Source of the DNA: Kiloniellaceae bacterium
Lineage (GTDB): Bacteria > Pseudomonadota > Alphaproteobacteria > Kiloniellales > Kiloniellaceae
Reading direction: 5' to 3'
Assembly (NCBI GenBank): GCA_021776195.1
Contig: JAJFGK010000020.1
Location: forward strand, 1-64,000
DNA length: 64,000 bases
Positions 8,550 to 17,458 of the stretch are shown piece by piece. Within the stretch, counting starts at the first letter, position 1. Each line of letters opens with the position of its first letter. A model generated the notes under the pieces. It was given only the letters and a program-made list of their open reading frames with translations, searched no databases and was not told the origin of the DNA. The translations under genes were made by a program, and so were the position numbers.

Positions 8550-10577
8550 TTGCAGGTGGTCGGCCAGTTCCCCCGGCGGGTCCGGGAAATCGAGAACGCC
8601 TGGATTACACTCAAGGACGGTTGCCGTCTGGCGGCGCGCATTTGGCTGCCCGACGATGCCCCCGATGGCGCCGAAATCGACCCGGTCCCGGCGATCCTGG
8701 AGTATCTGCCCTACCGCAAGCGCGACGGCACGGTCGAGCGCGACGAGCTGACCCACCCCTACTTCGCCGGCCACGGCTATGCCTGCCTGCGCGTCGACCT
8801 GCGCGGCAACGGCGAGTCCGACGGCCTGATGTGGGACGAATACCTCAAACAGGAACAAGACGACGCCCTGGAGGTGATCGACTGGATTGTCGATCAGCCC
8901 TGGTGCAGCGGCGCGGTCGGCATGATGGGGATCTCCTGGGGCGGCTTCAATGGCCTGCAGGTCGCCGCGCGCGGGCCCGCGGCGCTGAAGGCGGTCATCA
9001 CGCTCTGTTCGACGGACGACCGATACGGTGACGACATCCACTACAAGGGTGGCTGCCTGTTGAACGAGAACCTGGGCTGGGCGGCCACCATGCTGGCCTA
9101 TTCCTCGCGGCCGCCCGATCCGCTACTGGTCGGCGAGAGCTGGCGCGAGACCTGGATGGAACGGCTCGAGAACCAACCCCTGCTGGTCGAGAACTGGCTC
9201 GGGCACCAGCGCCGCGACGCCTTTTGGAAGCATGGTTCGGTCTGCGAGGACTTCGGCGCGATCCAGGCGGCGGTCTTCGCCGTGGGCGGTTGGGGCGACG
9301 CCTATTCCAACGCCGTGCCCCGGCTTCTGGCCGGGCTCGACGCGCCCTGCCGGGCCCTGGTCGGGCCCTGGGTCCACAAGTATCCGCACTTCGCCGTACC
9401 GCACCCGGCGGTGGGCTTCCTGCAGGAGGCCCTGCGCTGGTGGGACCACTGGCTGAAGGACCGGGAGACCGGGATCATGGCCGAACCGGCCTACCGGGCC
9501 TACATGATGGACAGCGCGGCGCCCGCGGCCGCTTACGCCGAGCGCGCCGGCCGCTGGGTCGGCGAAGCGGCCTGGCCCTCGCCGAACGTCGTCGAGCAGA
9601 TCTACCATCTGGTCAAGGGTGGAGGCCTGTCTGCCGCCACCCCCAGCCAGACCGGCCAAGCCACGGTGGCTTCGCCCCAGGATACCGGCCTGGCCAGCGG
9701 CGAATTCTGTGCCATCTGGGCCGGGCCGGAATGGCCGACCGATCAGCGCCACGACGACGCCCAGTCCTGCTGTTTCGAAACGGTGCCGCTGGCCGAGAAT
9801 CTCGAGATCCTCGGCGCGCCGGCCCTGGAGCTGACCGTCAGCAGCGACAAGCCGCTGGCCTTCCTGGTGGCGCGGCTTTGCGATGTCGCGCCGGACGGCG
9901 CCTCGACCCGGGTCACCTACGCGGTCTTGAACCTGACCCACCGCGAGAGCCATGATGAGCCCAGCGCCCTGGTGCCGGGCGAGGCGGTGCGGGTCCGGCT
10001 CCAGCTCGACGATGTGGCCTACGCCTTTCCGGCGGGGCATCGGCTTCGTATTGCCCTTTCGACCGCCTACTGGCCGCTCATCTGGCCCTCGCCCGAGGCC
10101 GCTACCGTCACGCTCGACCTGGCCGACTGCCGCTTGACTCTGCCGTCGCGTCCGCGCCGGGAGGAGGTCGAGCCGCGCCTGCCGCCGCCGGAATGCGCGC
10201 CGCCGGTCCAGGTCGACGAGTTGCGCCCCGCGGCCAGCCGCCGCGAGGTGACGCGGGATCTGGCCAGCGGCGCCGTTCGCATGGAGATCGAGGACGATTT
10301 CGGGGCCGCCCGGATTCGGGCCCATGGGCTCGAGGCGGGGTCGCGCTGCATCGAGGTCTATCGTATCGACCCCGGCGACCCGCTGTCGGCGCGGGCCGAC
10401 ATCCACTGGACCCAGACCCTGGGCCGCGCCGACTGGCAGGTGCGCACGGAAAGCCGCTCTTGCCAGTGGGCCGACCGGGAACAGTTTCACATCGAGGCCG
10501 AACTGGAGGCCTTCGAGGGCGATACGCGCGTCTTTCACAAGACCTGGAGCCGCTCGGTGCCGCGGGATCTGGTGTAG
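8550..10577 (+). CDS. CocE/NonD family alpha/beta-hydrolase (X-Pro dipeptidyl-peptidase family)
   Basis: 675 residues. The N-terminal alpha/beta-hydrolase domain has nucleophile S129 in GISWGG, likely D250 in GGWGDAYSN and H276 in GPWVHKYPH, the usual triad order. The C-terminal half is the jelly-roll domain of X-Pro dipeptidyl peptidases and cocaine esterase (YAFPAGHRLRIALST). It likely hydrolyses an ester, acyl or peptide bond in the cytoplasm; no signal peptide is seen. Start TTG at 8550 is supported by AAGGAG 7 nt upstream. Substrate unknown. Confidence 0.9.
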   Translation: MQVVGQFPRRVREIENAWITLKDGCRLAARIWLPDDAPDGAEIDPVPAILEYLPYRKRDGTVERDELTHPYFAGHGYACLRVDLRGNGESDGLMWDEYLKQEQDDALEVIDWIVDQPWCSGAVGMMGISWGGFNGLQVAARGPAALKAVITLCSTDDRYGDDIHYKGGCLLNENLGWAATMLAYSSRPPDPLLVGESWRETWMERLENQPLLVENWLGHQRRDAFWKHGSVCEDFGAIQAAVFAVGGWGDAYSNAVPRLLAGLDAPCRALVGPWVHKYPHFAVPHPAVGFLQEALRWWDHWLKDRETGIMAEPAYRAYMMDSAAPAAAYAERAGRWVGEAAWPSPNVVEQIYHLVKGGGLSAATPSQTGQATVASPQDTGLASGEFCAIWAGPEWPTDQRHDDAQSCCFETVPLAENLEILGAPALELTVSSDKPLAFLVARLCDVAPDGASTRVTYAVLNLTHRESHDEPSALVPGEAVRVRLQLDDVAYAFPAGHRLRIALSTAYWPLIWPSPEAATVTLDLADCRLTLPSRPRREEVEPRLPPPECAPPVQVDELRPAASRREVTRDLASGAVRMEIEDDFGAARIRAHGLEAGSRCIEVYRIDPGDPLSARADIHWTQTLGRADWQVRTESRSCQWADREQFHIEAELEAFEGDTRVFHKTWSRSVPRDLV

Positions 10578-10594
10578 CGGTAGGGCGGCTGGGT

Positions 10595-11332
10595 TCAGCG
10601 GTGGGATGTCAAACGGCTGACCTGCGGCAGCAGCGCGATTTCGCGCAGCAGCTTCTGGCGCATGGCCTCGGCGAAATCGGTATAGTCGGCCGCCGTCATG
10701 ACGAAGGCTCCGGGGCCGTCGATCACCTGCTCGCGGTAGTAGGCCGCCAATCCCGGATCGTCGTTCAGGATCGCCAGTCCATTCACGGTCACGCCGAATC
10801 GGCGCAGCTGGTCCCGGGCCTCCTGGAGCGGCGTGGGCCCTTCTTGGAAGCTCGTCTCGCGGCCGTCGCCGGAAAGGTCGATCACCCGCCGGGCGCCCTG
10901 GAAACCATTCTCGTTGATCAGGTCGAGGGCAAAGAGCAGGCCCGCCGCGATGCCGGTGTCGCCCGCCAGGGGCCGGTGTTGACCCGCGACCGTATCGGCA
11001 AAGGCCGCCGCGCCGGCCCGGTCGCCGACGACCTGCCAATCGGTCGCGTACTTCGGCAACCCGGGCTGAGCCCAGAGCTCGAGCGCGACGGCGATCCGCC
11101 CCTCGGCCCCGGCGCCGATCGCCTCGACCACGGCCGGATCGCGAAAGGCCGCGGCGATTCCCTCTAACTGCAAGCGAAACTCGGCATCGTCGACACTGCT
11201 CGAGGTATCGACGGCCAGTACCAGTTCCAGGTCGACCCGCTGCTGGTCATCGGCGCGCGGCGCGGCGGGGCCGGGGGCAAGTAGGACGGCCAGGATCGAT
11301 CCGGCAAAGACGATGAAGCTACCAGGGCGCAT
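10595..11332 (-). CDS. Exported DUF1194 (vWA-like) protein
   Basis: 245 residues. ATG at 11332 follows AAGGAGG at 10 nt and gives a signal peptide (MRPGSFIVFAGSILAVLLAP, likely cut after PRA); the frame runs further upstream but without such support. The mature part is a vWA-like fold with MIDAS motif AVDTSSSVD, LSGDGRE and a C-terminal helix, matching DUF1194. Probably a periplasmic metal-dependent binding protein; ligand unknown. It converges with the CocE gene and diverges from the phosphoesterase. Confidence 0.85.
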   Translation of the reverse strand: MRPGSFIVFAGSILAVLLAPGPAAPRADDQQRVDLELVLAVDTSSSVDDAEFRLQLEGIAAAFRDPAVVEAIGAGAEGRIAVALELWAQPGLPKYATDWQVVGDRAGAAAFADTVAGQHRPLAGDTGIAAGLLFALDLINENGFQGARRVIDLSGDGRETSFQEGPTPLQEARDQLRRFGVTVNGLAILNDDPGLAAYYREQVIDGPGAFVMTAADYTDFAEAMRQKLLREIALLPQVSRLTSHR

Positions 11333-11413
11333 CGCGAGAAGGCCTCCTTCCGGCACTACTATAGCAACCGCCTTGGCAAGAGCCGTGGGGTTTGTTTCTC
11401 TGGTCCTGGTCCT

Positions 11414-11444
11414 GGGCGCCAAGGAGGGCGCCAAGGAGGGCGCC
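11414..11444. repeat. 12-bp tandem repeat (2.6 copies)
   Basis: GGGCGCCAAGGA twice plus GGGCGCC, between the divergent DUF1194 and phosphoesterase genes, 25 bp upstream of the latter's start. Each copy carries AAGGAG, a Shine-Dalgarno-like sequence. Confidence 0.7.
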
Positions 11445-11468
11445 AGCTACAGGGGAGGAGGCGACGGA

Positions 11469-12266
11469 ATGATCTCGGTGGACGGCGCGGCTTGGCAGTC
11501 CGCCCCCGTGGCGCTATCGCCCGGCCGGGTGCTCTTTGCCATCGGCGATGTCCATGGCCACGCCCGCCAGCTCGCCGCGTTGCACGATTTCATCCGGGCC
11601 CGCATCGAACATCGCCACGCGGGCAAGGCGGTCTCGCTGGTCTGGCTGGGCGACTACATCGACCGCGGTCCAGAACCGGGCGGCACCTTGCGCCTGGTGC
11701 GCGAGGGACTGGGCTTGGCCGGGGTCGAGGAGGTCGCGCTCAAGGGCAATCACGAGCAGTTCCTGACCGATGTGCTGGCCAGCGACAACCCGGACCCTGA
11801 AACCGTCATGCTGTGGAAGTGGAACGGCGGCAGCCAGACGATCGCCGGGCTGCTGGGGCGCGACGAGCCAAGCGATCCGGTGGCACTGGCCAAGGCCCTG
11901 CGGCGGGCGCTGGGCGAGGCGGCCCTGGTCCAGCTTGGCCAGTTGGCCATGACCCACCGGGTCGGCGGGTATCTTTGCGTTCATGCCGGCGTCCATCCCT
12001 CGCGGTCCCTGGCCACCCAGGGACCACAGGAGCTGTTGTGGATCCGCGAGCCCTTCCTGTCGCCACCACACTGGATCCACGACTTCGTCGTCATTCACGG
12101 CCACACGCCAGAGCAACCGGTCGTGCTGCCGCACCGCATCGGTATCGATAGCGGGGTCTTCATGTCGGGCCGCCTGACGGCCGTGGAAATCGAAGGCGAG
12201 GCCTTGCGGCTGATCACCGCCTACGAGGAGAGCGAAAACACCGATCCCTGGCCCGAACCGAGCTGA
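11469..12266 (+). CDS. Metallophosphoesterase, PPP-type serine/threonine phosphatase family
   Basis: 265 residues from ATG 11469, with a strong GGGGAGGAGG 7 nt upstream. The dinuclear-metal motifs are in order: GDVHG (26-30), GDYIDRG (61-67), GNHE (near 100), a His in the middle and GHTPE near the end. It probably removes phosphate from a protein or small molecule, as the bacterial PrpA/Ap4A-type phosphatases do. The next gene follows within 40 bp on the same strand. Confidence 0.88.
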   Translation: MISVDGAAWQSAPVALSPGRVLFAIGDVHGHARQLAALHDFIRARIEHRHAGKAVSLVWLGDYIDRGPEPGGTLRLVREGLGLAGVEEVALKGNHEQFLTDVLASDNPDPETVMLWKWNGGSQTIAGLLGRDEPSDPVALAKALRRALGEAALVQLGQLAMTHRVGGYLCVHAGVHPSRSLATQGPQELLWIREPFLSPPHWIHDFVVIHGHTPEQPVVLPHRIGIDSGVFMSGRLTAVEIEGEALRLITAYEESENTDPWPEPS

Positions 12267-12305
12267 TGGCAAGGTCGGAAGGGAGAACGCAAGGAAGACA
12301 TTATC

Positions 12306-13352
12306 ATGAGCCTGCTGTTGGTCACCGGGGGCACCGGTTTCGTCATGAGCCACGTGGTACGCGCCTGGCTGGAGAGCGACCCCGAAGCCAGGGCCCTCGT
12401 GGTCGATGCGGCGGCGCCCGTCGAAAAGGTGGCGCGTTACTTCGCGCCCTTCGCGGACCGGCTGACCGTGGCGACCGCCGACCTTTGCGATGATGCGGCC
12501 CTGGCGGCGCTGCCCGAGGCCGCGGCCGTGACCCATGTGGTGCACGGCGCCGCCGTCACCTCGATCAACCGCATGACCCAGCGCGACGGCGCCAGGCCCA
12601 GCCTGGCCGGTGCGCTGCCGGCCCTGGAGACCAACCTGATGGGAACCGCGCGGGTCCTGGCCTGGGCCAACGACCTGTCCGACCTGCGGCGCTACATCCA
12701 GGTCAGCACCGGCTCGGTCTACGGTCCCTCGGGACCGGCCGTGCCTGGCCAGCCGCTGCCGGAAGAGGGCTACATCGACCCCGACGGCCTCTACGGCATC
12801 ACCAAGTATGCCGCCGAACAGCTGGCCCTGCAGTGCGGCCGCCAGTTCGGCCTGCCGGTGGCCGCGGTGCGCTTTTCCAGCGTCTATGGCCCGATGGACC
12901 GCGAGACCGCGGCGCGCCAGGTGGCGCTGGCGCCCGGCGTGGTGGCAACGAAGGCGCTGCGCGGCGAGGTCATCCGTATCGAGGCGGCAGAAGCGGTCGG
13001 CGACTACATCCATGCCGACTGCCTGGCGCGGGCGGTTTGCTGCCTGCTGCGCGCCGAGGCGCCGCGCCACGAAGTCTACAACGTGGCCCTGGGCGAGGCG
13101 GTCACTCTGGCCAAGCTCGTGGCCCTGGCCGCCGAGCGCTGTCCCGGCGCGGGTTACGAGATCGCCGGCCGCGAGGCGGCGGACATTCGGGCCCAGGCCG
13201 GCCGCACCGGCGGGCGCTGGGGCGGCTACGATATCTCGCGCCTGCGCGAGGAGTTCGGCTGGCAGCCCCGGCCACTGCGCGAGGCCTTGCATTCCTATAT
13301 CGATTGGCTGGCCGCTGAAGGGGTCGGCGGCGGGCCGGAGGCGAGACCATGA
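12306..13352 (+). CDS. NAD(P)-dependent epimerase/dehydratase (extended SDR)
   Basis: 348 residues. Rossmann nucleotide motif VTGGTGFVMS at the N-terminus; STGSVYG and the catalytic Y163xxxK167 in YGITKYAAEQ define an extended short-chain dehydrogenase. ATG at 12306 has AAGGAAG upstream. It ends in an ATGA overlap with the allantoinase gene, so the two are translated together. That suggests an oxidoreductase step in the same nitrogen-compound pathway rather than nucleotide-sugar synthesis; this is inference. Confidence 0.88.
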   Translation: MSLLLVTGGTGFVMSHVVRAWLESDPEARALVVDAAAPVEKVARYFAPFADRLTVATADLCDDAALAALPEAAAVTHVVHGAAVTSINRMTQRDGARPSLAGALPALETNLMGTARVLAWANDLSDLRRYIQVSTGSVYGPSGPAVPGQPLPEEGYIDPDGLYGITKYAAEQLALQCGRQFGLPVAAVRFSSVYGPMDRETAARQVALAPGVVATKALRGEVIRIEAAEAVGDYIHADCLARAVCCLLRAEAPRHEVYNVALGEAVTLAKLVALAAERCPGAGYEIAGREAADIRAQAGRTGGRWGGYDISRLREEFGWQPRPLREALHSYIDWLAAEGVGGGPEARP

Positions 13353-14275
13353 ATGGCCCCTCGAGCGAACCACGCCGCGACCTGATCGGCTATGCCGACA
13401 CCCCGCCGGAGCCCAACTGGCCGGGCGGCGCGCGGATCGCGCTCAATCTGGTGCTGAACTACGAAGAGGGCGCGGAGAACTGTCTGGAGAACGGCGACCA
13501 ACAGCACGAGACCCTGCTCAGCGACCTCGGCGCCCTGGAGGCGGTGCCGGGCATTCGTCATCAGAACATGGAATCGGTCTACGAATACGGCAGCCGGGTC
13601 GGCTTCTGGCGTATCCTGCGGGCCTTTCAGGCGCGCGGCCTGGCCTTCACGGTCAACGGGGTGGGGCTGGCGCTGGAGCAGAACCCGCGCGCCGCCGCCG
13701 CGATCAAGGCGGCGCACTGCGACGTGCAGAGCCATGCCTGGCGCTGGATCGACTACCAGTTCGTCGGCGAGGCGGTCGAGCGCGACCATATTCGGCGCTG
13801 CGTCGAGACCATCGAGCGCCTGACCGGCGAGCGGCCGCTCGGCTGGTACACTGGCCGTCCGAGCCCCAACACCCGGCGACTGGTGGTGGAGGAGGGCGGC
13901 TTCCTCTACGACTCCGATGCCTACAACGACGAGGTCCCCTATTGGTGCCACGACTATGGCCGGCCCCACCTGATCCTGCCCTATTGCCTGGACACCAACG
14001 ACAGCCGTTTCACCCGGGCCCAGGGCTTCGATCTGGCCGACGACTGCTTTACCTACTTCCGCGACTCTTTCGACTGCCTCTACCGCGAAGGCGCCGACCA
14101 CGCCAGCATGCTCTCCATCGGCCTGCATTGCCGCCTGATCGGACGCCCGGGCCGCATCGCCGCGCTGGAGCGCTTCCTCGATCACGTCATGGCCCACGAC
14201 GAGGTCTGGATCTGCCAGCGCAACGCCATCGCCCGGCACTGGATCGCCGAGCATCCTGCCGATTCTACCCGGTGA
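13349..14275 (+). CDS. puuE: PuuE-type allantoinase / polysaccharide-deacetylase-fold protein
   Basis: 308 residues, the usual length of the family. It carries the PuuE pattern: YADTPPEPNWPGGARIAL, LNLVLNYEEGAE, VQSHAWRW and GWYTGRPSPNT. PuuE opens the allantoin ring to allantoate using a NodB-like fold unrelated to metal amidohydrolase allantoinases. The ATGA overlap couples it to the epimerase. An M20 amidohydrolase that could act on allantoate lies at 17459. Related deacetylases of other substrates exist, so substrate confidence is moderate. Confidence 0.82.
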   Translation: MNGPSSEPRRDLIGYADTPPEPNWPGGARIALNLVLNYEEGAENCLENGDQQHETLLSDLGALEAVPGIRHQNMESVYEYGSRVGFWRILRAFQARGLAFTVNGVGLALEQNPRAAAAIKAAHCDVQSHAWRWIDYQFVGEAVERDHIRRCVETIERLTGERPLGWYTGRPSPNTRRLVVEEGGFLYDSDAYNDEVPYWCHDYGRPHLILPYCLDTNDSRFTRAQGFDLADDCFTYFRDSFDCLYREGADHASMLSIGLHCRLIGRPGRIAALERFLDHVMAHDEVWICQRNAIARHWIAEHPADSTR

Positions 14276-14562
14276 GCCAGCCGCTTCTCGCGACCGCACT
14301 CTCCGATCCCGAAGGGGATCTGCGGGAAAAACTGCGCCTCCTGCTGCCCTCGGTGCAGGCCCGCTTTGCCGGGATCGCGGTGCAGGCGACGAACGGCACC
14401 GACAGGGAGGTGCTGGGCCTTCTCGCCCGGTCGGGGGCTCGTATCGGGCTGATCGACCCGGACATCAACGCCATCGGCCGGCACCGCCGCCGGGCCCTTG
14501 GGCTCGCGCTCGATTGTGGCGCGCCCGGTCAAATGCTTCCACGTAACAAAGAAGTGCGCTAG
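14272..14562 (+). pseudogene. Truncated gene fragment downstream of the allantoinase
   Basis: A 96-residue frame starts with GTG overlapping the allantoinase stop (GTGA) and has strong coding character (LRLLLPSVQARFAGIAVQAT, then LGLLARSGARIGLIDPD). It resembles the beginning of a longer uncharacterised protein known to me from related genomes. It loses that character in the last 10 residues (MLPRNKEVR) and stops exactly where the convergent TadG-like gene ends, sharing CTAG. I read it as the 5' remnant of a gene cut by insertion or rearrangement. It could instead be a genuine short protein. Confidence 0.5.
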
Positions 14563-15875
14563 TTCACCAAGCGAAGGGGCAGGTTGACGCCTATTGTCGG
14601 CACATTGGATTGACCCAGGCCACAGGAGGCCTCGAAGTCGGAATCCACGGTGCCCCTGAAGTCGATGAAACGCGCAATCAGCACGTTGCAGTCGCCGCCG
14701 CCGTCGACACCGGGGGTGCCGTGATACTTGACGTTCTGCATGCCGTAATACTGAATTCCATCAATGGAATCGCTGACATTGCCGCCAATGTCGTGGGTGT
14801 GCGTGTCTGCCGGCGTCGCGGGATTTTGATAGATCGCGATCTCCGTGTCGGCCGGGGCCGACAAGTCTAGGGATTTGGCGCCGTCGAGTTTGAGCATGGC
14901 GTTGGTCAGGAGCAACGTGACGCCACTTCCCACAACGTCAGCCTGACCGGCAATCTCGAAATCACTGTCTTTGAAGTGATGAATTCCGGGTTCCAGTAAG
15001 ACATCCTTGGTGCTCCCGGTGACCTTGATGGTCGAACAGTGTGTGCCCGCATGAATGGTCAGCCTGTTGCCAATCTTCGTCGTTGACCCGGTGCAGTTCG
15101 TGTCGGCGAATTCGGCCTCGTACAAGGGGTTCGCGAGGAAAGGATCGGTGCAGACCGTTTGATTTTCCAATGGCATGGGTGTGACACTGGCATTGGGGCC
15201 GATGTCCGCCAGGCCATGCACGTGGACGTCGGCGTCGACCGCGACGATGGAGGGCGTTCCGTCAAGATGCAGGGCCTGGCTGTCGCTTGAGTTTACGCAG
15301 ACGCCGCACTGGCTTGCTGTCAGTGTGTTGTTGCCGTTCATGTAGAAGCCGGTCTCGACGGGCTCCAAGGCCATGATGCAGGCATTTTGTAGAGGGCCGC
15401 TGCTGACCGCGATTGCTTCGGTATTGACCGAGAGGGACTTCATCCCGACGATACCGGCGAAAAACACACCCATGGCGTTGTCGTTTGTCTCGGCCAAGCG
15501 GGTCGTCACGCTCACCGCGTTGAAGGGTCTCGTTCCGTCGGTGAAGATTCGAGATGCGTCATCCCAATTGCCGATTTTTATGTCTTCGGGCTTCAAAACT
15601 ACGCCATAAGTCCCCGCAGGTGCGTTCTTTTCGGAAAATGCCTGTGCCTCCGCCAGCGCCGGGCCGACTTCCGGCAACAACGCCGCGCCCGCCAGAGCGG
15701 AAGCGCTGGCGGTCACTTGCATCTTGTTGCGCATGACCATTTGAAAGCTGATATCGATGGCAAGCGCCGCCAATCCGATGAAAATCGGAAGGGAAAGCGC
15801 AAACCAAACGGCTATTGCGCCATCCGCTTCCCTTAGAAACCTGTACCTCGGGCGCGTACCTCGTCGTTCCATCAT
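14559..15875 (-). CDS. TadG-like Flp pilus-assembly protein
   Basis: 438 residues. A basic N-terminus and one membrane anchor (FALSLPIFIGLAALAIDISF) match the Flp/TadE-TadG N-terminal pattern (DGAIAVWFALSLP). The long extracytoplasmic part is polar and cysteine-containing, as in TadG. Tad genes assemble Flp pili, but no tadA, cpaC or flp gene is nearby, so this is a solitary copy. Codon use is less GC-rich than its neighbours and an AT-rich region lies just upstream, both hints of separate acquisition. Confidence 0.82.
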   Translation of the reverse strand: MMERRGTRPRYRFLREADGAIAVWFALSLPIFIGLAALAIDISFQMVMRNKMQVTASASALAGAALLPEVGPALAEAQAFSEKNAPAGTYGVVLKPEDIKIGNWDDASRIFTDGTRPFNAVSVTTRLAETNDNAMGVFFAGIVGMKSLSVNTEAIAVSSGPLQNACIMALEPVETGFYMNGNNTLTASQCGVCVNSSDSQALHLDGTPSIVAVDADVHVHGLADIGPNASVTPMPLENQTVCTDPFLANPLYEAEFADTNCTGSTTKIGNRLTIHAGTHCSTIKVTGSTKDVLLEPGIHHFKDSDFEIAGQADVVGSGVTLLLTNAMLKLDGAKSLDLSAPADTEIAIYQNPATPADTHTHDIGGNVSDSIDGIQYYGMQNVKYHGTPGVDGGGDCNVLIARFIDFRGTVDSDFEASCGLGQSNVPTIGVNLPLRLVN

Positions 15876-16287
15876 CGTCTCCTGTGATGATTCACAACGA
15901 GTATTATAAATTTAACTCTATATCAACAAAAAAGTAACAATTATATATCAACTCATTTAGCATCTAACATTGGTTGAATTCTTGGTTCACAATTTTTTGC
16001 GTGAACTTAAGACAGATAGACTTTCGAAGCGGGTTGTGCCGTTTGTGGAAGAACGGCGATTCCAGCTGAGATATAGGGTGTTGGCGACTTGGAAGTCTCC
16101 ACGAACGTTCCCCACCGACCCCGGGGACGACGGTCCTGGTGACAGGACCGCCGTCTGTCACTTTATCTTCTGGTTGGATCTGGACTATAGGCAGACCATC
16201 GATTCCCTGTGCGAAACCGCGGGATGCCGCTAGCGGCAGGCTATTCGAAGGGGCGCCTGGAGGTCGCCGAGACGAGCTTCAAAGCGC
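15876..16287. other. Intergenic region with AT-rich core and a long hairpin
   Basis: About 410 bp without a gene. Bases 15900-15965 are strongly AT-rich and probably hold the tadG-like promoter. A hairpin at 16126-16155 (13-bp arms, one mismatch on the plus strand that becomes G-T on the minus strand, 4-nt loop) lies 130 bp past the minus-strand hisC-like gene. It lacks a T run, so termination is only possible. Confidence 0.5.
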
Positions 16288-17394
16288 TCATTCAGGCCGT
16301 TCGAACTTCTCCAGCAACGGACAGGCCCTCAGCGCCGCGACGACGGTCTCCAACTCGGCGCGGGTGCCGATCGAGTAGCGCAGGCAGTCGGGCAGGCCGT
16401 AGGGCGCCTGGGGACGGACCAGGATGCGCCGGTCGCGCAGATAGCTGTAGAGCGCGGCGGCCTGACCGCCCGGCACCGTGGTCAGCAGGAAGTTGGTCTC
16501 GGAGGGGTGGACTGTCATGCCCAGGGCCTCCAGCTCGCCGGCGAACCAGGCCCGCAAGGCCAATGTTCCGGCCTTGACCTCATTGAAGTAGGTCTCGTCC
16601 AGAAGAGCGGCGAGCGCCACATCCTCGGCCGCGGCCGAGGTGTTGGAGGCCTCGCGCTGTTGGTTCAACAGGCCGCCGACCAGGGGTGGGCCGTAGAACC
16701 AGCCGATGCGCAGGCCGGCCAGGGCGTAGATCTTGGAGAAGGTGCGCAGCACGGCGACGTTCTGGGTCCCGTCAGCAAGCGCGAAGCCGCTGTCGTTGTC
16801 GGTCTCGTCCGGCAGGTACTCGGCGTAGGCCTCGTCCAGCACCAGGAGCACGTGATCGGGCAGACGCTGCTGGAAGGCGCGGACCTCGGCCATGGGGGTG
16901 TAGTAGCCGGTCGGGTTGTTCGGATTGGCCAGGAAGACAATGCGACTGCGCTTGTTGACGGCGGCCAGAATGCCGTCCAGGTCGGGCCGAAGGTCGATCT
17001 CCGGCACCCTGACCGCTACCGCGCCGCAATTCTCGATGGCGGTCTTGAAATAGGGATAGCCGTTGGCGCTCATGATGCCCTCGCGCCCGGCCTCCAGGAA
17101 GGAGCGGCAGAGCAGGTTGATAAGCTCGCCCGAGCCATTGCCGAAGACGATGCGGGTGTCATCGAGGCCATACTTGGCGGCCAGCGCGGCGCGCAGCCGC
17201 GGCAGACCGCCGGGCGGATAAAGCCGCAGCGAATCGCCGCTCGCGTTCTGCATGGCCGCCATCGCCTTGGGGCTGGGTGGAAAGCCGCTTTCGTTGGAGA
17301 CCAGGGAGATCACCGGCTCGTCGCCTGGCAGATCGCTCTCGGCCATGACGTAGGGCGGCACCGACTTGAAGTGGGGGCGGGGGTCGAGGGGCAT
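16288..17394 (-). CDS. hisC: Histidinol-phosphate aminotransferase-like enzyme
   Basis: 368 residues from ATG 17394; the frame extends upstream but a start further out would overlap the divergent gene. Class I/II PLP aminotransferase: LVSNESGFPPSP near the N-terminus, NPNNPTG, and the PLP lysine in RTFSKIYALAGLRIGW. The HisC subfamily converts imidazole-acetol phosphate to histidinol phosphate or transaminates aromatic amino acids. With no other his gene here, an aromatic or general amino-acid role is equally likely. Confidence 0.82.
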   Translation of the reverse strand: MPLDPRPHFKSVPPYVMAESDLPGDEPVISLVSNESGFPPSPKAMAAMQNASGDSLRLYPPGGLPRLRAALAAKYGLDDTRIVFGNGSGELINLLCRSFLEAGREGIMSANGYPYFKTAIENCGAVAVRVPEIDLRPDLDGILAAVNKRSRIVFLANPNNPTGYYTPMAEVRAFQQRLPDHVLLVLDEAYAEYLPDETDNDSGFALADGTQNVAVLRTFSKIYALAGLRIGWFYGPPLVGGLLNQQREASNTSAAAEDVALAALLDETYFNEVKAGTLALRAWFAGELEALGMTVHPSETNFLLTTVPGGQAAALYSYLRDRRILVRPQAPYGLPDCLRYSIGTRAELETVVAALRACPLLEKFERPE

Positions 17395-17458
17395 GGCGGG
17401 GTTTCCCTGGAAGCGAGGCTGCCGATAAACTCCTTCCTGGCTATCAGGAGTGGGGCGC

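Noticed and set aside
9123..11039. 638-codon minus-strand frame across the CocE gene and DUF1194
   Set aside because: It overlaps the clearly supported hydrolase and is rich in Arg/Pro/Gly without any motif.
11514..13373. 619-codon minus-strand frame opposite the phosphoesterase and epimerase
   Set aside because: Both sense genes have intact catalytic motifs and ribosome sites; the antisense frame has none.
12808..14271. Plus-strand frame running through the epimerase and allantoinase in another phase
   Set aside because: Shadow of those genes; only its last 97 codons (14272-14562) have independent coding character and were kept as a fragment.
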